Positions 30,591-41,000 of a stretch of DNA of 64,000 nt are shown one piece after another. Each line of letters starts with the position of its first letter. Position 1 is the first letter of the stretch. The notes beneath the pieces are model-generated. The model was not told the origin of the DNA and did no database searches. It saw only the letters and a list, made by a program, of their open reading frames with translations. The position numbers and the translations under genes are program-made. The stretch is from NCBI RefSeq assembly GCF_003944705.1, contig NZ_RWIS01000001.1:248001-312000 (forward strand), given 5' to 3'. This DNA comes from Hymenobacter metallilatus (GTDB taxonomy: Bacteria; Bacteroidota; Bacteroidia; Cytophagales; Hymenobacteraceae).

Positions 30591-32357
30591 TTATTCCGCC
30601 TCTGCCCCGGGCAACTCCGGCGCGTAGCGGCTGAGCAGGTCGTGGGTGCGGGCGGGCAGCTCCCGGGCATCCAATACCATAAACCCATCCAAGGTGTTGT
30701 TGAAGCCGGGGTCGAGGTTGAAGCCAATGATGCGGGCATTTTGCCGCAGATACTGCCGCAATAGCACTGGCAAGCCACTACCACCCGGCTCCAGCTCCGC
30801 AATCAGGCGATGCAGGTCATGGAGGGTATGTAGCCCCATTTGCAATACAGCTGGCGAGGCGGTATCGGCCAGAGGCCGGTACCGGAACTGCTTACGGGGG
30901 CGTACCAACGCGGCCAGGGACGCATCCGAGAAATGCTGCTGCAGATACGCAACCATCACTTCCTTGGATAGAGCCGAAAACCGGTTGCTAATGCTCACAG
31001 GCCCTATCAGGTAGCGGTATTCCGGATGACGGGCAATGTATTCGGCAATACCGCTCCATAGTAAAGCTAGGGGCAGAGGCTGTTTCTGGTACTCAGCCCG
31101 CACAAAGGAGCGGCCCAACTCCAGCGACTCGCGTAGTAGCGGAGCCAGCTGCTTGCGCATTCGAAACAAGGAGTGCAAATAAAAGCCCCGCTTACCCAAC
31201 TCCCGCATAATGCTACGGCCCCGCCCGATGCGGTAGGCCCCCACAATACAGCGGCGGGCCCGGTCGTAGAGGAAGAGGTGCCGGTAATAGTCGTCGTACT
31301 GGTCCAGGTCGGCGGGCCGATTGGTGCCCTCCCCCACGCCCCGGAAAGTCAGCTCCCGCAGTCGGCCAATTTCTGGCAATATGTGGGGCAGCTCGGCTTT
31401 TTTGGCTACGTATACCTCCCACTGCTGGCAGCGCACCAGGCAGCGGCTGGGTCGCAACGCATCAATATCGGCCTCCAGGGCGGCGGCTGGCGTTTCCGGA
31501 ACCAGGGCGGCAGGTGGTAGCACCGGCAGCAGCGGCCGGGCTCCGGCGGCTAAAGAAGCATCCAGGGCATATACCCGGGCCCGCAGGTATAAGAGTCGGT
31601 CGGTGGCCGGTACTGCAGCCAGCTCACTGGCTGGCACGGGTTTGCCAATGCGCAGCCGTACGGTTTGCCCCCTTTTGTTGAGCAGCTCAGCCGGTAGGCG
31701 GGCCGTACGCAGAAGTGGGTGTACCAAGCCGAGCAGGCTAAAGGAAGTGCTATTTTTCCCGCTCAGCCAAACCGGCAGCACCGGTACCCGGGCGGCTTCC
31801 AGCAAACGGCCGGCCGTCGGGTTCCAGTCCCGGTCCAGGAGCGGGCGAAACGGAGCAGTCCGATGGGCCACCTCCCCGGCCGGGAACAGGCCCACCGGAA
31901 TATCGTTGTGCAGGTAGCGCAGCAACTGCCGGACCTTGCTGGCATTGCGCCCCGCATCCTTTTTTTCGGTACTTACCAAGGCCAGCTGCTCAGGCAGGTT
32001 TGCCAGCAGGGGGGCCAGCAGCTCATTGGCTACAACTACAAATTCTGGTCGTACTTCGCTTAGCACGTATAGCAGCACTAGCCCGTCCAGGATGCCACAC
32101 GGATGGTTTGCTACTGCCACAAAGGCTCCCTGCACCGGTACCCGCCGCAGCTCCGCAGCATCATATTCCACGGTAATATGCAAATCACGCAGCAGCTGAT
32201 CTATAAACTCCCGGCCCGCAAGATGACAATGCCGCTCGTACAAGTGCTGTAGCTCGCGGAGTTGCGCCACCCATTCCCACAGGGGCCGTAGCAGTGGCCT
32301 TGCCGGCGGCCCGGCATTGTGGCTGAGTAGCGGAAGCGAGTTTGATAACAGATCCAT
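30591..32357 (-). CDS. bifunctional acyltransferase: LPLAT (PlsC-like) plus GNAT N-acyltransferase (OlsF-like)
   Basis: 588 residues in two parts. The N-terminal lysophospholipid-acyltransferase domain (about 50-270) has the catalytic VANHPCGILDG block, FVVVANELLAPLL, LFPAGEVAHR and VPVLPVWLSGKNS. The C-terminal GNAT/Acetyltransf_5 domain (about 310-590) has YDDYYRHLFLYDRARRCIVG, SLELGRSFVRAEYQ and LIGPVSISNRFSAL. This order is that of OlsF, which both N- and O-acylates ornithine to make ornithine lipids; related Bacteroidota enzymes act on glycine. The likely product is an aminolipid of the membrane; the amino acid cannot be told. ATG 32357 is preferred to GTG 32366. Confidence 0.85.
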   Translation of the reverse strand: MDLLSNSLPLLSHNAGPPARPLLRPLWEWVAQLRELQHLYERHCHLAGREFIDQLLRDLHITVEYDAAELRRVPVQGAFVAVANHPCGILDGLVLLYVLSEVRPEFVVVANELLAPLLANLPEQLALVSTEKKDAGRNASKVRQLLRYLHNDIPVGLFPAGEVAHRTAPFRPLLDRDWNPTAGRLLEAARVPVLPVWLSGKNSTSFSLLGLVHPLLRTARLPAELLNKRGQTVRLRIGKPVPASELAAVPATDRLLYLRARVYALDASLAAGARPLLPVLPPAALVPETPAAALEADIDALRPSRCLVRCQQWEVYVAKKAELPHILPEIGRLRELTFRGVGEGTNRPADLDQYDDYYRHLFLYDRARRCIVGAYRIGRGRSIMRELGKRGFYLHSLFRMRKQLAPLLRESLELGRSFVRAEYQKQPLPLALLWSGIAEYIARHPEYRYLIGPVSISNRFSALSKEVMVAYLQQHFSDASLAALVRPRKQFRYRPLADTASPAVLQMGLHTLHDLHRLIAELEPGGSGLPVLLRQYLRQNARIIGFNLDPGFNNTLDGFMVLDARELPARTHDLLSRYAPELPGAEAE

Positions 32358-32485
32358 ATCCCTCACAGGTACAGCCAGAAATACTACGGCTTTATCCTCA
32401 GCATCAAACTTCGCAAACTGCTATTAGCTGGGCATTACGAACACATTATCAAAACTTTACCAACCGCCTCCTAGGCCCTCAAAAC

Positions 32486-32515
32486 GAAGAAGCCGCGTTG
32501 CAGCGCGGCTTCTTT
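32486..32515. terminator. hairpin GAAGAAGCCGCG/CGCGGCTTCTT
   Basis: A 12-bp stem with a short loop, flanked by A-rich and T-rich sequence. It lies between two minus-strand genes and may stop residual transcription from the nuclease gene or an unseen short plus-strand RNA. Confidence 0.55.
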
Positions 32516-32674
32516 ACTTTCTCACCAATACAGCTTCACACTTCACTCTGTACAAACCTACGGGGTTTTGCCCGACCATATTCAGTTATTAGACTAAGTA
32601 ACAGAAAATTAAAGGCGAGGGGGCGAATATGGTCGATGAATGAATGCGGGGCACTTGCTGTGCCTAAGTAAAGA

Positions 32675-32724
32675 CCCACTCACTACGAAGCCCGACTAAT
32701 CAGCCGGGCTCCGTAGTGAGTGGG
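32675..32724 (-). terminator. terminator of the nuclease gene
   Basis: Arms CCCACTCACTACGAAGCCCG and its near complement (one mismatch) around a 6-nt loop, 14 nt after the nuclease stop on the minus strand. Confidence 0.7.
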
Positions 32725-32738
32725 CTAGCTGGCACCGA

Positions 32739-33626
32739 TCAGCTGGTGGGGCCGTTGTCTACTTTGGCTTCGATAGTAGTCTGCACCGAGGAAGAAACGG
32801 CCGACAGCAAGTCGTAACCGGTAGCAGATTCAATGGCGTTTACCGTGGTCCGGTACGAGCCCCAGGTCGTGCTCAGGGAGTTGTCGTTGGGCGTGTCAAT
32901 GGCAATAACGCGGGTGCTGGTGGTTACGCGGGCGGCGTCGCCGGTACCAACGGGCAATACCACAATTACCTTCCAGCAACGCGCTGGCACCGTTATACGG
33001 CCGGCATCAATAGTAGCCGCGTAGCCATTGGAACCAGTGCCACCTTTGCCGTAGCTACCACAGATAATGTAGAGCTCGTTGCCGGCATTTACCAGCGTGC
33101 GGCAGTAGTTTTCCAGGTTGGCCCAGGTGCGCTGATTGTTATTGGGCGCCTGGGGCATCATATTGGTCATCAGGAAGGTAGCCGTGTTGTCGGCCACTGA
33201 GCCCGTCCGGTCAGCGGAAGGGCAGTTGTGCCCCCGGTCGAACCCGGAGCCGCTGTAGCTGGTGCTGCCGGCGCGGTACCACCCGGAAGGCAACGAGGCA
33301 TCAGCCGCAAAATTATCCTGGCGGGCAGTGCTGCCCAGCCAGGCGCTGCTCAGGTGCCAGCTTACCCAGTTCGGAATGCCCCGGTCGCGGTGGTACGACA
33401 TGGAGAATTGCGACTTGTTCATGAGGTAATTGGTGTAGTTAGTGGTGCTGGTAGTAGCTCCGCTGGGGTTGCCCATTGCCAGGTTGCTGTCGCGGGTGGC
33501 GGTGGCATCGGCGCTCTGGGAAGAGGTGCTGGGGCTGTTGGCCGGTACAACGGCATCTTTAGAGCAGGACACAACTACGCTGGCTACCATAGCCAGACTC
33601 AGAATGCGGGTAAGGGTACGTTGCAT
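32739..33626 (-). CDS. DNA/RNA non-specific endonuclease lipoprotein
   Basis: 295 residues. Lipobox VVVSC (Cys21) makes it a surface or periplasmic lipoprotein. A Ser/Thr/Ala-rich linker (22-65) leads to a beta-beta-alpha-metal nuclease of the EndA/NucA type: PNWVSWHLS, GFDRGHNCPSADRT with the catalytic DRGH His, and TNMMPQAPNNNQRTWANLE with the Mg-binding Asn. It probably degrades external nucleic acid for nutrients. It has its own terminator and is not in an operon. Confidence 0.9.
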   Translation of the reverse strand: MQRTLTRILSLAMVASVVVSCSKDAVVPANSPSTSSQSADATATRDSNLAMGNPSGATTSTTNYTNYLMNKSQFSMSYHRDRGIPNWVSWHLSSAWLGSTARQDNFAADASLPSGWYRAGSTSYSGSGFDRGHNCPSADRTGSVADNTATFLMTNMMPQAPNNNQRTWANLENYCRTLVNAGNELYIICGSYGKGGTGSNGYAATIDAGRITVPARCWKVIVVLPVGTGDAARVTTSTRVIAIDTPNDNSLSTTWGSYRTTVNAIESATGYDLLSAVSSSVQTTIEAKVDNGPTS

Positions 33627-34028
33627 GGTGGAGAAAGGAAGGTGTTTGGTTGGGGAAGGAAAGAAGAGGCGTACTATTCCGGCCGCAAAAATGACGGTTC
33701 GCTTCTGGTTGGATGTTACCGGAAGATTATCATTTTAGAAAGATAGAACAGGCAGGCAAAATCATTATTTTTTAACAAATCCTTAACCACAACTTTTTGG
33801 CATTTCGCCTTTTAGCATTCTTTGCCCTCCATCTAACTTTCCGGGCTGGCCCAAAGCCACTGCTTTCTCTTCTATTACAGAAGTACAATACGTATTCTAC
33901 TCGCTTCAATAGCCCTTTTTTCGGCTTTAATACAAACAATAAACTCCCCACTGACCTGCAACAGTGGGGAGTTTATTCAACAAGCAATAAGAATAGTTGG
34001 GTGGATACGAGTATAGAATAGCTGAAAA
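33627..34028. other. AT-rich intergenic region
   Basis: 402 bp between two minus-strand secreted-protein genes. It contains the upstream region of the nuclease gene and, at 33938-33977, the terminator of the T9SS protein gene. No gene is seen. Confidence 0.5.
33938..33977 (-). terminator. terminator of the T9SS surface protein gene
   Basis: Perfect 16-bp arms (AATAAACTCCCCACTG and complement) with an 8-nt loop, 52 nt after the stop codon on the minus strand. Confidence 0.8.
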
Positions 34029-36245
34029 TTAAGGCTGCACTACCAGCCGCTTGGTACCGAGGCGCTGCCCCGATTTATTGATGAGTGTTACCTGGTAGAG
34101 ACCGGGCTGCAAACGGGAGGCCGAAATATAGGCCCGGGCATTACTCACCGTTTCCCGGCTTATTTCCTGGCCCATCTGGTCGTACACCACCACCTGGTAC
34201 TTGGTGCCGGCCTTATCGGTAGGCAGCTGCATACGCACCTGCTGCGACGAGGAAGCCGGGTTCGGATACATTTCGAAAATGACCACCGGGGGCCGTACCG
34301 ATACCGATGCCACCTGAGAGTACGATTCCTGACCGCTCAGGTCCACAATGCGCAGGCGGTAATACAGGGTGGGGGCGTTCTGAGAAATGCCGTCGAAGTC
34401 GCGGTACAGGTACTGACGGGTGGTATTGGAATTGCCTGCGGCATTCACCCGCCCCAGTGCCTGGAAGCTGCCCGAAGCCGACAAGGACCGCTCGACGATG
34501 AAATGGCTACTGTTGGCTTCGGCCGTAGTCTGCCAGCTTACCTCAATGGCCCCGTCGCTGTTGGTAGCCCGCAGATAAGTGAGGGTGACCGGCGACGAAA
34601 CCGGCATTGTAATCGTGGAAGGGAAGCCGCTGGGGGCATCATCGGCAAAAGCGTAGTAGATGCGGGCATCGTTGAGGGCCGAAACTCCGTTGGTCAGCTC
34701 CAGCTCAACCCACTCGAAGCTCCGGGTAGTACGGAACGATACTTCCTGCTTACCATCAGCCAGCAGTTCCAAGCCAATCAGAGAGGGGTCGGCAATGGTT
34801 TCAACCAGTTCTGAGCCATCGGTACCGGCATAGGTTTTCACCCGAAGGCTGGTGAGCAGTTGCGCATCAACCAGGCCGGTTGCCAGGCCCAGTACCACGC
34901 CAGCCCGGTTGCCACCGGCTCCGGCACCATTCAGCCGCATTTTCAGCCGGGTGCTGCCGCCTGCTGCCAGCAGCGCATTATTAGTAGCGTAGTTACCGGT
35001 CAGGTCCTGGTCGACGGCCAGCTCGGGGTTGCTGATGGCACAGTTGACGCAGGCCAGGCTGCTGCCATTTACCTGGTAGTTACCGGCCGTGCTGGCAAAG
35101 CGCGACAGGCGCGGGGCCTGGTCGCGGAACACGCGGGGCTCTACCCCGAAGCCATAATACACCTGCAGATTGTCCAGAGCTCCCAGCAGGCTCACCCGCC
35201 GGATCTCAACCCGGTCGTAGGGTTTGGTGGTGGCCATGCGAATGTTATACTGGCCCGAGGGCAGCAGGCTCAGGCTCAGCAGGCCGGCCCCGGTACCCGT
35301 TTCCTGCAGGGTGGTACCCAGGTAGGTGGTGAGGCGCAGCCCCCCCAGCACCGAGGCATCCAGCAGTCCGCGGCTTCCCAGCACAAACCCCGCGTAGTAG
35401 CCAGCCGGCGCGGTGCCCTCCAGCTGCGTTTGCAGGGAGGTAGGGCAGCTCAGGTCCAGCAGAGCACCCATCGTGGCATAGTTGGTCAGGTCGGTATCAA
35501 CGGCGTTGGTGGGGTTGCTCACGTTGGAGTTCACGCATACCGTAACCCCATTATCGGTGGCGGTGGTGCTGTAGTTAGCCGCCGTGGGCGTCGCAAATCT
35601 CGACACATAGCCTTTAGCAGTGGTAATCTGGTTGACCCCGATGCCGTAGGCGTAGAATACCTTGAGCTGATACCCCAGCGACACCAGAGACTCCGCCTCA
35701 ATTTCAATTTGATCGAAAGGCCGGCCGGCGTTGAATTCCAGAGGCATGGGGCCGGTGGCAGTGCCCAGTAGCGCGGCAACCACATTAGCATCCACTATCC
35801 TGGTTTCCTGCAGCTGGGCGCTGCCCCCATTGCTACTCAGATACGTGCGGATTTTAATAGCCGACGCTACATTCACTCCCAGCAAATTCAGCACACCTCC
35901 GTCGCGGGCCACTACTATACCGGCCCGATGCCCGGCCGGCACCAACCCATCCATATCCATGCGCAACTTTAGCGTGCGGGTAAGCAGCACACTGGCCGGT
36001 ACGTTGAGAGTGGCTGCCGTGGTAAAATCGGCATCGGTGGCATACTCCGGATGGGTGATGGACCCGAAGCAGGTGGTTACATTCAGGATGGTGTTGCACT
36101 CCTGAATGGGGGTGGCCCCGGATATCCCAGAGTTGGAATAAATAGGTGGGGTGGTACCCTGGGCCAGCGCCTGGGTGCAGGCACACAGCGCAATCAAAAA
36201 GGCGGAAACCAAGCGCCGGGGCGCGGATACGTAAAACTGACTCAT
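34029..36245 (-). CDS. large secreted protein with type IX secretion sorting domain
   Basis: 738 residues. A signal peptide (about 1-29, ending ALAQ) is followed by three related modules (roughly 30-210, 211-385, 386-545). Each opens with a Cys-containing segment and a motif like ATDADFTT / AVDTDLTNYATM / AVDQDLTGNYAT, then a LRMDMDG...GHRAGIVV or KMRLNGAG...NRAGVVLG pair. A fibronectin-type segment follows (LTYLRATNSDGAIEVSWQTT) and the C-terminal sorting domain (FEMYPNPASSSQQ ... GLYQVTLINKSGQR). It should be exported by T9SS and attached to the surface. The role of the modules is unknown. ATG 36245 starts the signal peptide; the longer frame is rejected. Confidence 0.85.
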   Translation of the reverse strand: MSQFYVSAPRRLVSAFLIALCACTQALAQGTTPPIYSNSGISGATPIQECNTILNVTTCFGSITHPEYATDADFTTAATLNVPASVLLTRTLKLRMDMDGLVPAGHRAGIVVARDGGVLNLLGVNVASAIKIRTYLSSNGGSAQLQETRIVDANVVAALLGTATGPMPLEFNAGRPFDQIEIEAESLVSLGYQLKVFYAYGIGVNQITTAKGYVSRFATPTAANYSTTATDNGVTVCVNSNVSNPTNAVDTDLTNYATMGALLDLSCPTSLQTQLEGTAPAGYYAGFVLGSRGLLDASVLGGLRLTTYLGTTLQETGTGAGLLSLSLLPSGQYNIRMATTKPYDRVEIRRVSLLGALDNLQVYYGFGVEPRVFRDQAPRLSRFASTAGNYQVNGSSLACVNCAISNPELAVDQDLTGNYATNNALLAAGGSTRLKMRLNGAGAGGNRAGVVLGLATGLVDAQLLTSLRVKTYAGTDGSELVETIADPSLIGLELLADGKQEVSFRTTRSFEWVELELTNGVSALNDARIYYAFADDAPSGFPSTITMPVSSPVTLTYLRATNSDGAIEVSWQTTAEANSSHFIVERSLSASGSFQALGRVNAAGNSNTTRQYLYRDFDGISQNAPTLYYRLRIVDLSGQESYSQVASVSVRPPVVIFEMYPNPASSSQQVRMQLPTDKAGTKYQVVVYDQMGQEISRETVSNARAYISASRLQPGLYQVTLINKSGQRLGTKRLVVQP

Positions 36246-36561
36246 GTACAAATAGTAAAAGAGAGGAAACCGGCGGCAACCCACTGACTGCCAGCGCCCT
36301 GAGTGGCAAGAAGATGGCCACTTCACTTAACAAGCAGTAAATATCTGAAAATAAGACACTTACACATAACTCAAATTTTATATATTGTCTCATTTCGAAA
36401 CAATTGTTCCTAAATAGAGAAATGCTAGCTTACCACAAAAAAGCCCCCTATACTCGCACGGTTGCCGTCTTTCCCAAAATCAAAAAATACAACTCGGCGC
36501 TGCCTCCACCCGTTCTTTTTCTGATCTGCTCTCTGCCCTCGTTCTTTTCTCGTTCCGAGCT
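36246..36561. other. divergent promoter region, AT-rich
   Basis: 316 bp between the T9SS gene (minus) and the sigma-54 activator gene (plus). It should contain both promoters; TTTTACTATTTGTAC just before the minus-strand ATG is a loose match to the Bacteroidota -7 element. No gene or repeat is visible. Confidence 0.4.
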
Positions 36562-37929
36562 ATGACCCCTTCCTTACCCATTACCATTTTCATCGTTGAG
36601 GACAATGCCTGGTATGGCGAACTACTGGAATACAAACTGGCTCAAAATCCGGACTTTACCATTCGTCGCTTTACTACTGCCCAGGCCTGCCTAAGTCATC
36701 TTTCCGAAAAACCCGACATCATCACCCTGGATTATTCCCTGCCCGATGGCAAGGGCGACCAGGTATTGCAACAGATTCAGGAGCGTCTGCCGGAGGTGGC
36801 CGTAATTGCCATATCGGGGCAGGAAGATGTGCGAACCGCCATTGGCCTGCTCCGGCAAGGTGCCTATGACTACCTGGTAAAGGACGAAGAAACCGCCGAC
36901 CGGCTGTGGAATACGGTAAACAACATCCGGAAGCAACTGGCCCTGCGCCAGGAAAACACCCGGCTGAAAGAGCAGATTGGTCATAAATATGACCCTCAGC
37001 GGGCCATTTTGGGCAACAGCTCCCAAATCCAGCAGCTCTATACACTCATTGATAAGGCCGCCCGCACCAACATTACGGTGTCCATCAGCGGCGAAACGGG
37101 TACCGGCAAAGAGTTGGTGGCCAAGGCCATTCACTTTCGCTCGGAGCGGCGCGACGCGGCATTTGTGGCCGTAAACGTGGCAGCCATCCCGCGGGAGCTG
37201 ATTGAGAGCGAGCTGTTTGGCCACGAGAAGGGTGCCTTCACCGGGGCCGTGGGCAAACGCATTGGCCGCTTCGAGGAAGCGCACAAAGGCACTTTATTTC
37301 TGGACGAAATTTCGGAGTTGGACCTGAGCCTGCAGGCCAAGCTGCTGCGCGTCTTGCAGGAGCGGGAGGTAGTGCGCGTCGGGAGCAACACCCGCGTGCC
37401 CTTTGATGCCCGCCTCATGGTTGCCACGCACCGGGACTTGGGCCAGGAGGTGAAAGAAGGGCGTTTCCGGGAAGATTTGTACTACCGCCTGTTGGGGCTA
37501 CCCATTCTGCTGCCGCCCCTGCGCGAGCGGGGGCAGGATGTGCTGCTTCTGGCCGATGCCTTCCTGCAGGAGTTCTGCACTCAGAACAACCTGGTAACCT
37601 GCACCCTGTCGGAGGCGGCCCGGCAGAAGCTGCTGCACTACAACTTTCCGGGCAATGTACGGGAGCTGAAAGCCGTAATTGAGCTGGCCGCCGTGCTGGC
37701 CGAAAACGACCAGATTCAGCCCCAGGACTTGCCCTTACGCCACCCCCAGGCCGGGCAGCAGGAGTCAGCTTTGGTCGGCAACGAGTCGTTGCGGACCCAA
37801 ACGGCCGCTATTGTGCAGCGCTATCTGGATGCCCACAACGGCAATATTTTGCAGGTAGCGGCCAAACTGCAAATCGGGAAGTCTACCATTTATCGTATGG
37901 TTCAGAACAACGAAATCCGTATCCGGTAA
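36562..37929 (+). CDS. NtrC-family sigma-54-dependent response regulator
   Basis: 455 residues. Receiver domain (8-120) with IVEDN and phosphoacceptor Asp57 in TLDYSLP. AAA+ domain (about 145-370) with Walker A GETGTGKE (177-184), the sigma-54-contact GAFTGA loop (224-229) and Walker B GTLFLDEI (243-250), plus arginine-finger region ATHRDL and FREDLYYRL. Fis-type helix-turn-helix at the end (NILQVAAKLQIGKSTIYRMV). It activates promoters of RNA polymerase with RpoN; targets are unknown. A hybrid histidine kinase follows 94 bp downstream and may be its partner. Confidence 0.93.
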   Translation: MTPSLPITIFIVEDNAWYGELLEYKLAQNPDFTIRRFTTAQACLSHLSEKPDIITLDYSLPDGKGDQVLQQIQERLPEVAVIAISGQEDVRTAIGLLRQGAYDYLVKDEETADRLWNTVNNIRKQLALRQENTRLKEQIGHKYDPQRAILGNSSQIQQLYTLIDKAARTNITVSISGETGTGKELVAKAIHFRSERRDAAFVAVNVAAIPRELIESELFGHEKGAFTGAVGKRIGRFEEAHKGTLFLDEISELDLSLQAKLLRVLQEREVVRVGSNTRVPFDARLMVATHRDLGQEVKEGRFREDLYYRLLGLPILLPPLRERGQDVLLLADAFLQEFCTQNNLVTCTLSEAARQKLLHYNFPGNVRELKAVIELAAVLAENDQIQPQDLPLRHPQAGQQESALVGNESLRTQTAAIVQRYLDAHNGNILQVAAKLQIGKSTIYRMVQNNEIRIR

Positions 37930-38023
37930 CCGGTGGCCTGCCAGGCATGCCCGTTCCCGCGCTGGGGTATACCCTCAGCAACCCGGATAGGCGTGTGTTG
38001 CACTCAGATCTATTCCAGAGGCT

Positions 38024-41000
38024 ATGAGTTCTATTAGTCAGCGCACCTGGGGCCGCCAGCTACGCCATGCCCAGCGCCTATGGCGCGATGCGCAGCAGAG
38101 CTGCGCCGAAGCACAACAGCAGCTAGCGGAGCTTCGGGCCCGCTCCCAGGCGTCGGCGGCGCAGGCCAGTGCCCTGCTCCAAACCATGACCACGGCCATT
38201 CTGGCCGAAAACCAGGACCACGTGGTGACGCTGATTAACCAGCGCATGTGCGACCTGTTTCTTTTGCCTGGCTCACCGGCCGAGTACCTGGGGCAGCAGT
38301 CGGCTCGCCTGCACACCAGCTGCGAGCTGCTGGAGGATGCCTCTGGGGTACGACAGCAGAACGCCCGGGTAATAACTGCCCAGGAACGCAGCAGCGGCTT
38401 ATTGCTGCGGCTGCGCGACGGCCGCATTGTGCAGCAGGACTACCTGCCGGTGGTACAGAATGGCGTGACCGTCCTGCACATCTGGAGCTATGAGGACGTG
38501 ACGGAGCAGCAGCTGGCCCAGCGCCGGGTGCAGGAGCTGAGCCAGCTCACCGAGCAAAGCCCCCAGCCTACCATTCGTTTCAACCGGCAGGCCGAAGCCC
38601 TGTATGCCAATCCGGCGGCGGCCCCGGTACTGGCAGCGCTGGCCCACCCCGACGAAGCCCCCTGCCGGCAGCGGATTCAGCAGGAAATTCAGAAGGCGCT
38701 GGCCAGCGGGGGGCCGCATACCGTAGAGCTGCGCCTCGGCGACGAGTTTTACCTCTGGACCATTGCTCCTTTGCCCGTGGAGCAGGAAGCCAACCTCTAT
38801 CTGACAACTATTACCGAGCGCCGCCGGGCCGAGGCCGAGCTGTTGCGCAATCAGCTCTTCACTGCCCGCATCAACGATACGGTGCCCAACATCGTGTTTA
38901 TTTATGACCTGCGCACGAACTCGCTGAAATACTGCAACAAGCAGGTTGGTCCTGTGTTGGGCTACACGGCCGAGGAAGCCCTGAGTATGGGCTCCCACAT
39001 GGCGCAGCAGCTCCTCCACCCCGACGACTGGCTGATTTCTCAGAACAAAGCCAGCCACCGCCACCGCATGAAGGATGGGGAAGTTATGACCTCGGAGTAC
39101 CGCTTCCGGCACCGGGACGGCTCGTGGCGCTGGCTTAGCCTAAAAAGCACCTGTTTTACCCGCCTGCCCAACGGGCGGGTGTGGCAGCTGGTGGGCTCGG
39201 CCTCCGACGTGACGGAACGGCGCGAAACAGAGGAACAGCTTCGCCAAAGCCGGCTGTTTGTGGAGCGCATTACCCATACCACGCCCAACCTGATTTACAT
39301 TTATGATACGGTGGCCCAGGCCAACATCTACTGCAACCGGTTTGTGGAAACGATGCTGGGCTATAGTGAAAAGGAGCTGCAGCAAATGGGCAGCAGCATG
39401 ATCAGCAACCTGATGCCCCCCCAGGAGGCCCGCCGCCTGCAGCAGCACTTTGAGGAAGTGACGCGCTGCACCGACGGCGAAATTCTGCACCTGGAATATT
39501 TCCTTTACCACCGCAATGGCTCCATCCGGTGGCTCCGCATCAGCAACACGCCCTTTGCCCGCGACGAAACAGGCAGCGTAACGCAGATTGTGGGCTCGGC
39601 CGAAGATATTACCCGCTGGAAAATTGCCGATGAGCAGCGCCGCTCCGCCAACCGCCGCCTGGCCGAGCAGAACCGCTTGTTCCGCCAGGTTATTGATACC
39701 GTACCCAACCTTATCTACCTGAAAGATGAAGATGGCAACTATATTCTGGCCAACCAGGCCACAGCCCAGCTCTATAGCCTCTCCAACGAGGCCCTGCTGC
39801 AAACTCCGGCCGCCGAGCTGCTGAATAACTTTCCGGACCTGAGACGCCATAGCCTGCAGGATGAGCAGGTGCTGCGTACCCAGCAGGAAGTGGACCTGGA
39901 AGACACGTTTACGGATGCCCAGGGCCAGCTGCGCTGGTTCCGGACGGTGAAACGACCCTTTGTGCTGGCCGATGGCACGGTGCAGGTACTAGGCGTTGAT
40001 AACGATATTACCGAGCTGAAGAATACGGAGCAGGCCCTGCAGCAGGCCAAGGAAGTGGCAGAGCAGAACGCCCAGGCCCGCCAGACCTTCCTCACCAACA
40101 TGAGCCACGAAATCCGGACGCCCATGAACGGCATTATGGGCCTGGCAGAATTACTCACAAAAACTCCCCTTAGCCAGGAGCAGCGTCATTACCTGCACCA
40201 CATCCGGCATTCGGCCGAAAACCTGCTGGTCGTCATCAACGACATTCTGGACATGGCTCAGCTGGGTGCAGGCCGGGTGCGGGTGGAAGCCGTACCCTTT
40301 GAGCTGCAGGAGGTGCTGAAGGCCTGCTGCCAGGCCCTCATTCCGAAAGCCACCGAAAAAGGCATTACCCTCCGCCTGCAACTGCCGGCCGCTGGCGGCC
40401 CCACGTGGGTACTCGGCGACCCGTACCGGCTACGGCAGGTGTTGCTGAACCTGCTCAGCAACGCCATTAAGTTTACCGATAAAGGTCAGATTCTGCTGGT
40501 TTGCCGGCAGGTAGGTGCCGCTGCGGAGCTGGCTCACTACCAGTTTTCGGTGATGGATACGGGCATTGGTATTTCGGAAGGGCAGCTTCAGCAGCTGTTC
40601 GAGCCCTTCACGCAGGCTTCGGCCAGCACTGCCCGTGAGTACGGGGGCTCGGGCCTCGGACTCAGCATTTCGCGGGGGCTGGTAGAGTTGCTTGGGGGTA
40701 CGCTCACGGCGGAAAGCCGCTTACACTATGGCAGTACTTTCCGCTTCACGCTGCCTTTTGCGAGTGTACCGCCCCCGGCCTCGGAGCCTACCCCACCCGC
40801 CCCCGACTACCAGCTGCTGAAAGGCCGCCGCGTACTGCTGACCGAAGATAACCCGGTAAACCAATTGCTGGTGCAGGTGATGCTGAAAGGCTGGGGCATG
40901 GAAGTTGATACGGCTTCCTCGGGCCAGGAGGCCCTGCTGCTGTTTCGGCAGCACACGTACGACGTGGTCCTGATGGACATTCAGATGCCGGGTATGGATG

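Larger units (their letters stand above)
32358..32738. other. intergenic region with two hairpins
   Basis: 381 bp. It holds a hairpin at 32486-32515 and a longer one at 32675-32724. The first has no gene in front of it on the plus strand; whether it ends a small transcript is unknown. No coding sequence is seen. Confidence 0.5.
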
